A stretch of DNA of 64,000 nucleotides. Source: Tardiphaga sp. P9-11. GTDB lineage: Bacteria; Pseudomonadota; Alphaproteobacteria; Rhizobiales; Xanthobacteraceae. The DNA lies in NCBI RefSeq assembly GCF_008329525.1, contig NZ_NPKQ01000007.1:186001-250000 (forward strand), written 5' to 3'. Numbering within the stretch: the stretch's first letter is position 1; every line of letters starts with the position of its first letter. Of the stretch, positions 56,340 to 64,000 are shown piece by piece. The translations under genes and the position numbers were made by a program. Under the pieces are notes generated by a model. The model saw only the letters and a list, made by a program, of their open reading frames with translations. It was not told the DNA's origin and did no database searches.

Positions 56340-58625
56340 ATGACCAGCGCAGACACGTCGGCTACAGCCTATGAACCGTCGACGGCGGAGCCGCGCAGGT
56401 GGACCCTGCGGCGGCTGTTCGTCCCATTGGCCGTCGGCCTGGCCCTTCTCTCGTCATGCCTGACCTTCGTCGTCCTGAACGGCCTGACGCCGATGGCGCC
56501 GACCCATCAGGTCGTCGTCACCTTTCTGCTGATTAATGCGGCTAGCGTCTTTCTGCTGGTCCTGATCATTGCCCGCGAAGTCTGGAAAGTGGTCCAGGCC
56601 CGCCGCCGGGGTAGGGCTGCAGCGCGTCTTCACGTCCAGATCGTCAGCCTGTTCTCGGTGATCGCCGTGCTGCCGGCGGTGCTGGTGTCGATCGTCGCTA
56701 ATGTGACGCTGGACCGTGGCCTCGACCGGTTGTTCTCAGGTCCGACCCGCGCGGTGATCGGCAATTCGCTGACGGTCGCCCGCGCTTACGTCCATGAGCA
56801 TGCACAGCTGATCCGTGGCGACATCCTGGGCATGGCCAACGATCTCGCCCATATCCGTCCGCTCTACGACCAGGACCGCGGCACCTTCCGCAGCCTGCTG
56901 TCGGCCAATGCGGCGTCGCGCAATCTGCCGGGCGCCATGTTGATCGACAAGGATCGCAACGTCCTCGAATCCGCCCAAACCGGAATCCGTCAGGATTTCA
57001 CAACGCCGGCAGCGGACTTTCTGCAGAACGTCAATGACAGCGAGCCCGAGATCGCCATCATTCCGGAAGGCAACTACGTCGCCGCCGTAATCCGGCTGAA
57101 GGCCTTCGACAATACATTCCTTTATGTGGCGCGGCTGCTCGATCCACGCGTGGTCGCGCAGCTGAAACAGACCGAGGCCAGTGTCGCCGAATATGCTGAA
57201 CTGGAATCGCGAAGGCTTGGCATTCAGGTGGCCTTCGCGCTGATGTTCACGGTGATCGCGCTGACGGTGCTGATGTCGTCGGTGCTGATCGGATTGAATT
57301 TCGCCAACTGGCTGGTGGCGCCGATTCGCCGGCTGATGGGCGCGGCGAACATGGTCTCGACCGGCGATCTGCACGTTCAGGTGCCGGTGATCCAGTCCGA
57401 GGGCGATCTCGCCCATCTCGGCGAGACCTTCAACAAGATGACGCAGGAGCTGCGCACCCAGCGCGATGAACTGGTCAGCGCCAGCGACGTCATCGACAGT
57501 CGCCGCCGCTTTATCGAGGCCGTGTTGTCGTCGGCCAGCGCCGGCATCATCGGCGTCGACGGCTCGAACATGGTCGGCATTCTCAACCGCTCGGCCGAGA
57601 AGCTCGTCGGACATTCTGAATCCGAGACGCTTGGCCACCCGCTGCACGAGATCATCCCGGAGCTCGACGAGCTGATGCAGACCGCACGCGAGGGATCGCA
57701 GCGGCTGGTGCAGGGGCAGGTGACGATCACCCGCGACGGGCAGGAGCGTAATCTCTCCGTGCGCGTCAGCGCCGAACAGACCAGCCAGTCGCGCGACAGC
57801 TACATCATCACCCTCGATGACATCACCGAACTCGTCTCTGCACAGCGCACCTCGGCCTGGGCCGACGTGGCGCGCCGCATTGCGCATGAGATCAAGAATC
57901 CGCTGACGCCGATCCAGCTCTCCGCCGAGCGCATCAAGCGCAAGTTCGGCAAGGTGATCGTCGACGACAAGGCAATCTTCGAACAGTGCACCGACACCAT
58001 CGTCCGGCAAGTCGACGATATCAGGCGCATGGTCGATGAATTCTCGCGCTTTGCACGGATGCCCAAGCCCGTGATCGAGGGCGAGGATGTCGCCGACACC
58101 GTGCGCCAAGCCGTGTTCCTCATGCGCGTGGGGCACCCCGATCTGGATATCTCTGCCGAGATCAAGGAAGAGCCGATGCGGGCGCGGTTCGACCGCCGGC
58201 TGATCTCGCAGGCGCTCACCAATATCATCAAGAATGCGACCGAGGCGATCGAGGCCGTTCCGCCGGAAGAACTCGGCAAGGGCCGTATTGATGTCATAGC
58301 TTTCAGAGAGAACGACGACATCGTGATCGACGTGGTCGACAACGGAATCGGCCTGCCGACCGTCAGTCGCTCGCGCCTGCTGGAGCCCTATGTGACGACG
58401 CGCGAGAAGGGCACCGGCCTCGGTCTCGCCATCGTCGGCAAGGTTCTGGAGGATCATGGCGGCCGTATCGAACTGAACGACGCTGCGAACATTCGTCCGG
58501 GACAGCGCGGCGCCTGGATGCGATTGAGGTTCGCGGTGTCCGGTCAGAAGCCTGACACGGACAAGAGCGAACCTGACGCGACGCCCGATGACGAACGCAA
58601 GATCAAAGCCGCTACCAGCAACTGA
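56340..58625 (+). CDS. ntrY: Membrane sensor histidine kinase NtrY
   Basis: A 761-residue sensor. Helices near residues 28-48, 55-80, 98-118 and 305-330 enclose a periplasmic sensory region (about 125-300). HAMP at about 330-385, PAS near 395-500, H516 in [22 protein letters not shown]-box LTNIIKNATEAI, and ATP lid TTREKGTGLGLAIVGK complete the kinase. NtrY with NtrX responds to nitrogen and, in several alphaproteobacteria, redox or envelope signals. The frame is open to 56223; ATG 56340 gives the family N-terminus, but the ribosome-binding site is weak. It ends with an acidic tail. Confidence 0.94.
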   Translation: MTSADTSATAYEPSTAEPRRWTLRRLFVPLAVGLALLSSCLTFVVLNGLTPMAPTHQVVVTFLLINAASVFLLVLIIAREVWKVVQARRRGRAAARLHVQIVSLFSVIAVLPAVLVSIVANVTLDRGLDRLFSGPTRAVIGNSLTVARAYVHEHAQLIRGDILGMANDLAHIRPLYDQDRGTFRSLLSANAASRNLPGAMLIDKDRNVLESAQTGIRQDFTTPAADFLQNVNDSEPEIAIIPEGNYVAAVIRLKAFDNTFLYVARLLDPRVVAQLKQTEASVAEYAELESRRLGIQVAFALMFTVIALTVLMSSVLIGLNFANWLVAPIRRLMGAANMVSTGDLHVQVPVIQSEGDLAHLGETFNKMTQELRTQRDELVSASDVIDSRRRFIEAVLSSASAGIIGVDGSNMVGILNRSAEKLVGHSESETLGHPLHEIIPELDELMQTAREGSQRLVQGQVTITRDGQERNLSVRVSAEQTSQSRDSYIITLDDITELVSAQRTSAWADVARRIAHEIKNPLTPIQLSAERIKRKFGKVIVDDKAIFEQCTDTIVRQVDDIRRMVDEFSRFARMPKPVIEGEDVADTVRQAVFLMRVGHPDLDISAEIKEEPMRARFDRRLISQALTNIIKNATEAIEAVPPEELGKGRIDVIAFRENDDIVIDVVDNGIGLPTVSRSRLLEPYVTTREKGTGLGLAIVGKVLEDHGGRIELNDAANIRPGQRGAWMRLRFAVSGQKPDTDKSEPDATPDDERKIKAATSN

Positions 58626-58657
58626 CAAGAAAAAACGTGACCAGGATATTTTGAGCC

Positions 58658-60028
58658 ATGGCAAATGACATTCTGATCGTCGATGATGAAGCCGATATCC
58701 GTGATCTTGTTGCGGGCATTCTGGATGATGAGGGCTTCACCACCCGTACCGCACGCGACAGCGATTCCGCACTGGCGGAAATCGCCAATCGCCGCCCCAA
58801 CATGGTGTTTCTCGACATCTGGCTGCAGGGCAGCAAGCTCGACGGCTTGCAGCTGCTCGAGCAGGTCAAGCGCGACAATCCCGAATTGCCCGTGGTGATG
58901 ATCTCCGGCCACGGCAATATCGAAACCGCCGTCGCGGCGATCAAACGCGGCGCCTACGATTTCATCGAGAAGCCGTTCAAGGCCGATCGGCTTATTCTGG
59001 TCGCGACCCGCGCGCTGGAAACCTCGCGGTTGAAACGCGAAGTCAAGGAACTGAAGCAGCTCGCGCCGGTCGCCAATTCGCTGACCGGTCGCTCGGCTGC
59101 CATGAACCAGCTGCGCCAGACCATCGATCGCGCCGCCAAGGCCAACAGCCGCATTCTGATCGTCGGCCCGTCGGGCGCCGGCAAGGAACTGGCAGCGCGC
59201 ACGCTGCACACGTCGTCGGCCCGCGCCACTGGACCGTTCGTCGTCATCAACGCCGCAGCGATCACGCCGGAGCGCATGGAGGTCGAACTGTTCGGTATCG
59301 AACAGTCCAATGGCGAACAGGCGCGCAAGGCAGGCGCTCTGGAAGAAGCCCATGGCGGCACGTTGTTCATCGACGAAATCGGCGATCTGCCGCGCGAGAC
59401 CCAGAACAAGATTTTGCGCGTGCTGGTCGATCAGACATTCATGCGGGCAGGCGGCACCACCAAGGTCAATGTCGATGTTCGCATCATCTCGTCGACGGCG
59501 CGCAACCTCGAAGAGGAGATCGCCGAAGGTCGTTTCCGCGAGGATCTCTATCACCGCCTCTCGGTGGTGCCGATTCGCGTGCCGCCGCTCTCCGAGCATC
59601 GCGAGGATATCCCGGAGCTGATCGAATATTTCATGGAGCAGATCTCCATCGCAACGGGGCTGCCGAAGCGACAGATCGGCGAGGACGCCATGGCCGTCCT
59701 GCAGTCGCACGTCTGGCCCGGCAATATCCGCCAGCTTCGCAACAATGTCGAACGCGTCATGATCCTGGCCGGTGGCGGGCCGGAGGTCATCATCACCGCC
59801 GACATGCTGCCGCAGGACGTCGGCTCGATGGTGCCGTCGATGCCGACCAGCAACAATGGCGAGCACATCATGGGCTTGCCGCTGCGCGAAGCCCGCGAAG
59901 TGTTCGAGCGCGATTATCTGATTGCGCAGATCAGCCGTTTTTCGGGTAACATCTCGCGCACCGCTGAATTCGTCGGCATGGAGCGCTCGGCCTTGCATCG
60001 CAAGCTCAAGGCGCTCGGCGTCGGCTAA
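58658..60028 (+). CDS. ntrX: Response regulator NtrX
   Basis: A 456-residue NtrC-family regulator. Receiver with D53, AAA+ domain (Walker A GPSGAGKE, Walker B LFIDEIGD) and Fis-type helix-turn-helix (GNISRTAEFVGMERSALHRKL). In place of GAFTGA it reads FGIEQSNGEQARKAGAL, so it cannot contact sigma-54 in the usual way; this is known for alphaproteobacterial NtrX and suggests action through sigma-70 promoters or as a repressor. It lies 32 bases after ntrY. Confidence 0.95.
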   Translation: MANDILIVDDEADIRDLVAGILDDEGFTTRTARDSDSALAEIANRRPNMVFLDIWLQGSKLDGLQLLEQVKRDNPELPVVMISGHGNIETAVAAIKRGAYDFIEKPFKADRLILVATRALETSRLKREVKELKQLAPVANSLTGRSAAMNQLRQTIDRAAKANSRILIVGPSGAGKELAARTLHTSSARATGPFVVINAAAITPERMEVELFGIEQSNGEQARKAGALEEAHGGTLFIDEIGDLPRETQNKILRVLVDQTFMRAGGTTKVNVDVRIISSTARNLEEEIAEGRFREDLYHRLSVVPIRVPPLSEHREDIPELIEYFMEQISIATGLPKRQIGEDAMAVLQSHVWPGNIRQLRNNVERVMILAGGGPEVIITADMLPQDVGSMVPSMPTSNNGEHIMGLPLREAREVFERDYLIAQISRFSGNISRTAEFVGMERSALHRKLKALGVG

Positions 60029-60049
60029 AACACTCACGTCAATTCAAGC

Positions 60050-60073
60050 TTCAACTCAAACTTCAACTCAACC
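60050..60073 (+). repeat. Short tandem repeat between ntrX and dat
   Basis: Two 12-bp units TTCAACTCAAAC and TTCAACTCAACC in tandem, preceded by a related ATTCAAGC, in the 57-bp gap before dat. One base differs between the full units. No function is apparent. Confidence 0.6.
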
Positions 60074-60085
60074 CTCGGAACGAAC

Positions 60086-60943
60086 ATGTCGCGCATCGCC
60101 TATGTGAACGGTCAGTACGTCAATCTGCGCGATGCCGCCGTGAACGTCGAGGACCGCGGCTATCAGTTCGCCGATGGCATCTACGAAGTCTGCGAGATCA
60201 TCGGCGGCAAGATGGTCGACTTCCCCCGCCATATCGCGCGCATGCAGCGCTCGCTGCGGGAATTGCGCATCGCCGAGGCAATGCCGCTGACATCTCTGAA
60301 GGTGGTGATGCAGGAAGTGGTTCGCCGCAACCGCATTAATTACGGCATCGTCTATCTGCAGATCTCGCGCGGCGTCGCCCATCGCGACCACGGCTTCCCG
60401 TCGCCTGATGTGAAGCCCAGCGTGGTCGTGACCGCGAAGTCGCTCAACTTCACCAAGAACCAGGCGACCGCCGCCAAGGGCGTAAAGGTCATCACGACGG
60501 CGGAGAATCGCTGGCCGCGCGTGGACATCAAGACCGTCGGCCTGTTGCCCAACGTGCTGGCGCGCCAGGAAGCCCGCGACAAGGGCGCCTACGAAGCCTG
60601 GTATGTCGACGCCGATGGTTTCGTCACCGAAGGCGCATCGTGCAACGCCTGGATCGTCACCAAGGACGGCAAGGTGGTTACGCGCACGGCCGAGCGAGGC
60701 ATCCTCGCAGGCATCACGCGCGCGGTACTGATCGAGGTTCTGGCCTCGATGCAGCTCAAGCTGGAAGAGCGGAACTTCACGCCGGCCGAGGCCTATGACG
60801 CCGCTGAAGCCTTCGTCTCGTCGGCGAGTCAGATCGTGATGCCGGTCATCAATATCGACGGCAAGCAAATCGGTGACGGCAAGCCCGGTGGTATTGCGAC
60901 GCGCCTGAGGCAGGAATTCCATAAATTCGCAGCGATTTCATAA
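60086..60943 (+). CDS. dat: D-amino acid aminotransferase (D-alanine transaminase type)
   Basis: A 285-residue fold-type IV PLP enzyme. NVEDRGYQFADGIYEV opens the fold, K149 in RVDIKTVGLLPNVLARQEA binds PLP, and VTEGASCNAWIV and RGILAGITRAVLIE are the family C-terminal motifs. It interconverts D-amino acids and 2-oxo acids, supplying D-glutamate or degrading D-amino acids. Branched-chain aminotransferases share the fold, but the active-site pattern here favours the D-amino acid group. It sits between ntrX and hfq. Confidence 0.88.
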   Translation: MSRIAYVNGQYVNLRDAAVNVEDRGYQFADGIYEVCEIIGGKMVDFPRHIARMQRSLRELRIAEAMPLTSLKVVMQEVVRRNRINYGIVYLQISRGVAHRDHGFPSPDVKPSVVVTAKSLNFTKNQATAAKGVKVITTAENRWPRVDIKTVGLLPNVLARQEARDKGAYEAWYVDADGFVTEGASCNAWIVTKDGKVVTRTAERGILAGITRAVLIEVLASMQLKLEERNFTPAEAYDAAEAFVSSASQIVMPVINIDGKQIGDGKPGGIATRLRQEFHKFAAIS

Positions 60944-60952
60944 AATTTGCCA

Positions 60953-60996
60953 CGCTTTTAGGCACCAATTCCGCGTTCCGGCTTGCCTAAAAAGCG
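60953..60996. repeat. Inverted repeat in the dat-hfq gap
   Basis: CGCTTTTAGGCA at 60953-60964 and TGCCTAAAAAGCG at 60984-60996 pair over 12 bp with a single bulged A and a 19-nt loop. It could terminate dat transcription or belong to the hfq leader; no U run follows the 3' arm. Confidence 0.55.
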
Positions 60997-61130
60997 CGCC
61001 TGCCGTCTAATCACGTCGTCGCGCTCCCGGAGGGGGATCTCAGGGGAAAGTGCGGCAGCTTGGTAAGGCCCCGGAGAGGGCTGCGCCGGGTTCAAAAAAA
61101 ACAACAAAGCAGACTGCGGGATTAAAAAAA

Positions 61131-61376
61131 ATGGCGGCAGACCGCGCACAAAATCTACAGGACACCTTCCTCAACCACGTACGCAAGACGAAGACGCCCT
61201 TGACCATCTTTCTGGTGAACGGCGTCAAACTGCAGGGCATTGTCACCTGGTTCGATAATTTCTGTCTACTGCTCCGGCGCGACGGACACTCGCAGCTGGT
61301 GTATAAGCATGCGATATCGACCATCATGCCGGGCGCACCGATTCAGCTTTTTGAGGGTGGCGAGGATCCGGCTTGA
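61131..61376 (+). CDS. hfq: RNA chaperone Hfq
   Basis: An 81-residue Sm-like protein forming the hexamer that pairs small RNAs with mRNAs. Sm1 [20 protein letters not shown] and Sm2 LVYKHAIST are canonical. ATG 61131 gives the usual start [14 protein letters not shown], directly after a run of A, with only GCGGG further upstream as ribosome-binding site. The frame stays open to a GTG at 61050 behind AGGGGA, which would add 27 basic residues. hflX follows after 23 bases. Confidence 0.95.
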   Translation: MAADRAQNLQDTFLNHVRKTKTPLTIFLVNGVKLQGIVTWFDNFCLLLRRDGHSQLVYKHAISTIMPGAPIQLFEGGEDPA

Positions 61377-61399
61377 GCGAACTCCAGAGAGACGCTTGA

Positions 61400-62782
61400 T
61401 TGGAATTTCGTAGCTTCGACGGCAACGCTGCTGACCGACCCTCGGCCAGCAGCGAATCGACCGGCCGCGTTCTCGTGGTCGGTCCTTATCTGCGCGAACG
61501 GCGGGGCGATGCCGACGCGCAAGCCTATTCTCATGTCCGCGATACCGATGCCCGCCTCGAAGAGGCGGTCGGTCTCGCGCGCGCCATTGACCTAACAGTG
61601 GTCGAGGCCGTCACCGCGCCGCTGAGCCAGATCCGTCCGGCCACCTATCTCGGCAAGGGCAAGGTCGAGGAACTCGCGGGCCTGATCGCGGCGAACGAGA
61701 TCGGCATCGTGGTCATGGATTGCGCGCTTTCGCCGATCCAGCAGCGCAACCTCGAAAAGGAACTCAAGGCAAAGGTGCTCGACCGCACCGGCCTCATCCT
61801 CGAAATCTTCGGTCGCCGCGCGAAGACGAAAGAAGGCACGCTGCAGGTCGAGCTCGCGCATCTCAACTATCAGCGCAGTCGCCTGGTCCGGTCATGGACC
61901 CATCTTGAGCGCCAGCGCGGCGGCTTCGGCTTCATGGGCGGCCCCGGCGAAACCCAGATCGAGGCCGATCGCCGCATGATCGGCGACCGCATCGCGCGGT
62001 TGGAGGCCGATCTCAGGAAGGTGCAGGCGACGCGACGTCTGCATCGCGCCGGTCGCCAGCGCGTGCCCTATCGTGTCGTCGCGCTCGTCGGCTACACCAA
62101 TGCCGGCAAGTCAACGCTGTTCAATCGCTTGACCCGCGCCGACGTGCAGGCCGAGGACATGCTGTTCGCGACCCTCGATCCGACGCTGCGTGCGCTGACG
62201 CTGCCGCATGGCGGCAAGGCGATGCTGTCGGACACCGTGGGCTTTATCTCCAATCTGCCGACACAGCTCGTCGCTGCCTTCCGCGCGACGCTGGAAGAGG
62301 TGCTGGAGGCGGACATCATCCTCCATGTCCGCGACATCTCGCATGAAGATGCCGAAGCGCAGCAGAGCGATGTCGACAACGTGCTGCGCAAACTCGGCAT
62401 CGATACCGAAGCTTCGGCGCGTATCCTTGAAGTCTGGAACAAGATCGATCGTTTCCCGCCCGACGAGCGTGAAAACCTCGCCAATATCGCCGCGCGGCGT
62501 CCGCCGGAGAAGCCGTGCTTCATGGTCTCGGCGGAAACCGGTGAGGGCATCGATGCGCTGCTCAACGCCATCGAGGAACGGCTTGCCGCTGCGCGCGTGA
62601 CGCTGGATTTGCAGATCGACGCCGCCGATGGTGCCGGCGTGAGCTGGCTGCACCGCAATGCCGAGATTCTCGTGAAGGAACTGCACGACGGACATTTCGA
62701 CATGGTGGTCCGCGTCGATGAGACGAAGCGCGATGTGGTGATCAGCAAATACGGCGCGGTACTACATCCCGTGGAGCACTGA
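61400..62782 (+). CDS. hflX: Ribosome-associated GTPase HflX
   Basis: A 460-residue GTPase that binds the 50S subunit and helps rescue stalled ribosomes. N-terminal HflX domain with YLGKGKVEEL and ERQRGGFGFMGGPGETQIE, a helical linker, and the G domain with G1 GYTNAGKST (231-239), G3 DTVGF and G4 NKID. The start is TTG 61400 after AGAGAG, a rare initiation codon; no ATG gives a full domain. It forms the hfq-hflX pair and is convergent with mazG. Confidence 0.94.
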   Translation: MEFRSFDGNAADRPSASSESTGRVLVVGPYLRERRGDADAQAYSHVRDTDARLEEAVGLARAIDLTVVEAVTAPLSQIRPATYLGKGKVEELAGLIAANEIGIVVMDCALSPIQQRNLEKELKAKVLDRTGLILEIFGRRAKTKEGTLQVELAHLNYQRSRLVRSWTHLERQRGGFGFMGGPGETQIEADRRMIGDRIARLEADLRKVQATRRLHRAGRQRVPYRVVALVGYTNAGKSTLFNRLTRADVQAEDMLFATLDPTLRALTLPHGGKAMLSDTVGFISNLPTQLVAAFRATLEEVLEADIILHVRDISHEDAEAQQSDVDNVLRKLGIDTEASARILEVWNKIDRFPPDERENLANIAARRPPEKPCFMVSAETGEGIDALLNAIEERLAAARVTLDLQIDAADGAGVSWLHRNAEILVKELHDGHFDMVVRVDETKRDVVISKYGAVLHPVEH

Positions 62783-62785
62783 CGG

Positions 62786-63601
62786 CTACTCCGCGCCCTT
62801 CGCCTCGTTCCACAGCGCATCCATCTGTTCGAGCGACGCATCCTGCAGCGAGCTTCCCTTCGCAGCGAGCGCTCGCTCGATATAGCCGAAGCGCCGCTCG
62901 AACTTGGCATTGGTCCCGCGCAGCGCCAGTTCCGGATCGGCCTTCACATGCCGGGCGAGATTGACCAGTGCGAACATCAGATCGCCGGTCTCGGCCGCCA
63001 CTTCGCTCTGGTCGCCGCGATCGAGCGCTGCTTCGATCTCGTCGGCTTCCTCGCGGATTTTCGCCAGCACTGCGCGCGGATCATTCCAGTCGAAGCCGAC
63101 GCTGGAGGCTTTTGTCTGCAGCTCCATGGCCTGGCTCAATGCGGGTTGCCCGGCCTTGACGCTGGCGAGGAGCGAGGAAGGTGGCGGAACGTCCACGCCG
63201 CGCCGGGCGGCGCGTTCAGCCTTTTCCTCGGCCTTGATGCGCTCCCAGACGCCCTTCACATGGCCCGGCGTCAGGTTGCCGTCCTTGTCGGCGAATACAT
63301 GCGGGTGCCGGCGGATCATCTTGCGGGTGATCGCCTCCACGACGTCGCCGAACGCGAATGCGTTCTGCTCTTCGGCCATCCGCGCATGGAATACCACCTG
63401 TAACAGCAAGTCCCCGAGCTCGTCGCAGAGATCGCCGAGATCGTGCCGGACGATGGCATCGGCGACCTCATAGGCCTCCTCTATCGTATAGGGCGCGATA
63501 CTCGCGAAGTCCTGCTCCAGATCCCAGGGGCAGCCCGTCACGGGTGTGCGCAACTGGGCCATGATCTCGATCAGGCCGGCGATATCGCGGGAAGGGGTCA
63601 T
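62786..63601 (-). CDS. mazG: Nucleoside triphosphate pyrophosphohydrolase MazG
   Basis: A 271-residue all-alpha NTP pyrophosphatase with two MazG domains. The first (about 10-120) has EEAYEVADAI and DELGDLLLQVVFHA, giving the EExxE...ExxD metal site. The second (about 165-255) has REEADEIEAAL and ETGDLMFALVNLARH. It removes aberrant nucleotides and can lower ppGpp. ATG 63601 follows GGGAAGG-like sequence poorly, but the longer frame (63691) has a non-family N-terminus. It is convergent with hflX three bases away. Confidence 0.93.
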   Translation of the reverse strand: MTPSRDIAGLIEIMAQLRTPVTGCPWDLEQDFASIAPYTIEEAYEVADAIVRHDLGDLCDELGDLLLQVVFHARMAEEQNAFAFGDVVEAITRKMIRRHPHVFADKDGNLTPGHVKGVWERIKAEEKAERAARRGVDVPPPSSLLASVKAGQPALSQAMELQTKASSVGFDWNDPRAVLAKIREEADEIEAALDRGDQSEVAAETGDLMFALVNLARHVKADPELALRGTNAKFERRFGYIERALAAKGSSLQDASLEQMDALWNEAKGAE

Positions 63602-63720
63602 GAGGCACCACGGTTCACAGCAGGAGCTTCTGCTATGCCGCAGGACGGCGGCGTGGCCCAGCGGAAATGCCCGGTTTTGCCTGTCTTTCACACAGCTCTG
63701 GGGAGTGCTATCTGCAGCCC

Positions 63721-64000
63721 ATGAGCGACACTGTCCAAGATCAAACCGCGCTGGTGCTGTTTTCCGGCGGCCAGGATTCCGCGACCTGTCTGGCCTGGGC
63801 GCTGGCGCGCTTCAAGCGCGTCGAAATGCTCGGCTTCGCTTACGGCCAACGCCATGCCATCGAGCTCGATAGCCGCGACAAGCTGCTGGCCGGCGTGAAG
63901 GCATTGAATGCCAACTGGGCTGCCAAACTTGGCGACAGCCACACGCTGGATATCCCGACGCTATCAGCGATCTCCGATACCGCGCTGACGCGTGACGTCG
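63721..64000 (+). CDS. queC: 7-cyano-7-deazaguanine synthase QueC (partial, runs off the right edge)
   Basis: ATG 63721 opens a frame that stays open to the window end (93 codons). [19 protein letters not shown] is the PP-loop ATP pyrophosphatase signature of QueC, and [12 protein letters not shown] follows. QueC converts carboxy-deazaguanine to preQ0 for queuosine in tRNA. It is divergent from mazG across 119 bp. I see no convincing preQ1 riboswitch in that short leader. Confidence 0.93.
   Translation, partial: MSDTVQDQTALVLFSGGQDSATCLAWALARFKRVEMLGFAYGQRHAIELDSRDKLLAGVKALNANWAAKLGDSHTLDIPTLSAISDTALTRDV

Noticed and set aside
56736..58664. 642-codon minus-strand ORF across ntrY
   Set aside because: Antisense shadow; composition dominated by R, H, A and D, no domain, and ntrY on the other strand is certain.
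63602..63720. preQ1 riboswitch before queC
   Set aside because: The 119-bp leader shows no preQ1-type aptamer consensus that I can recognise.

Overview
The window looks like a stretch of chromosome from an alphaproteobacterium of the Nitrobacteraceae (the Bradyrhizobium / Rhodopseudomonas / Afipia / Tardiphaga group). This rests on high G+C with strong G/C third-position bias; the Aap general amino-acid transporter next to metC; fused ispDF; PopZ; the dusB-ntrB-ntrC / ntrY-ntrX / dat / hfq / hflX / mazG order; and several livHMGF-type genes. I cannot name the species. Most of the window is well-behaved core genome. I see no CRISPR array, rRNA, intact prophage, complete insertion sequence or new defence system.

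Layout. 1-1.3 kb: the edge of a probable old genomic island, with a truncated, A/T-richer membrane protein and the dead C-terminal half of a tyrosine integrase facing the 3' end of tRNA-Arg(UCU). 1.6-9.9 kb: a small membrane protein, then alpha-2-macroglobulin and PBP1C overlapping by four bases. 9.9-13.7 kb: a four-gene lipid-linked sugar module (ArnT-like GT39, PAP2 phosphatase, DPM/ArnC-like GT2, LAB_N membrane protein) that I infer modifies lipid A. 13.7-23.6 kb: AraC regulator, metC, aapJQMP, cysteine synthase and cyclopropane-fatty-acid synthase. 24.3-33.4 kb: a four-gene MdtABC-type RND efflux operon with its own outer-membrane lipoprotein. 33.4-35 kb: a DTW-domain tRNA-modifying enzyme, two small genes and tRNA-Cys. 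35.2-41.3 kb: a LysR regulator divergent from a branched-chain-type ABC importer whose LivM and LivG are one polypeptide. 41.3-44.3 kb: a 57-residue ORF, tRNA-Asn, a shortened PIMT-like protein and tolC. 44.5-52.2 kb: popZ, valS, mpg, lipA, ratA-like, cinA/pncC and ispDF. 52.5-60.0 kb: the nitrogen control genes dusB-ntrB-ntrC and ntrY-ntrX. 60.1-64 kb: dat, hfq, hflX, mazG and the start of queC.

The genes form recognisable working groups: cell-envelope defence and sugar decoration at the left, sulfur/amino-acid uptake next, efflux and solute import in the middle, and nitrogen signalling plus Hfq-based RNA control at the right. The most unusual observations are a palindromic repeat read in frame inside pbpC, the LivM-LivG fusion, a 59-codon gene whose Shine-Dalgarno sequence lies in a perfect hairpin, a PIMT-like protein lacking part of its SAM pocket, and a cluster of TGCAC half-sites in front of dusB-ntrBC. 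Two genes cut by the window edges (1-577 minus and 63721-64000 plus) and two ORFs below 60 codons were found by reading the raw sequence.
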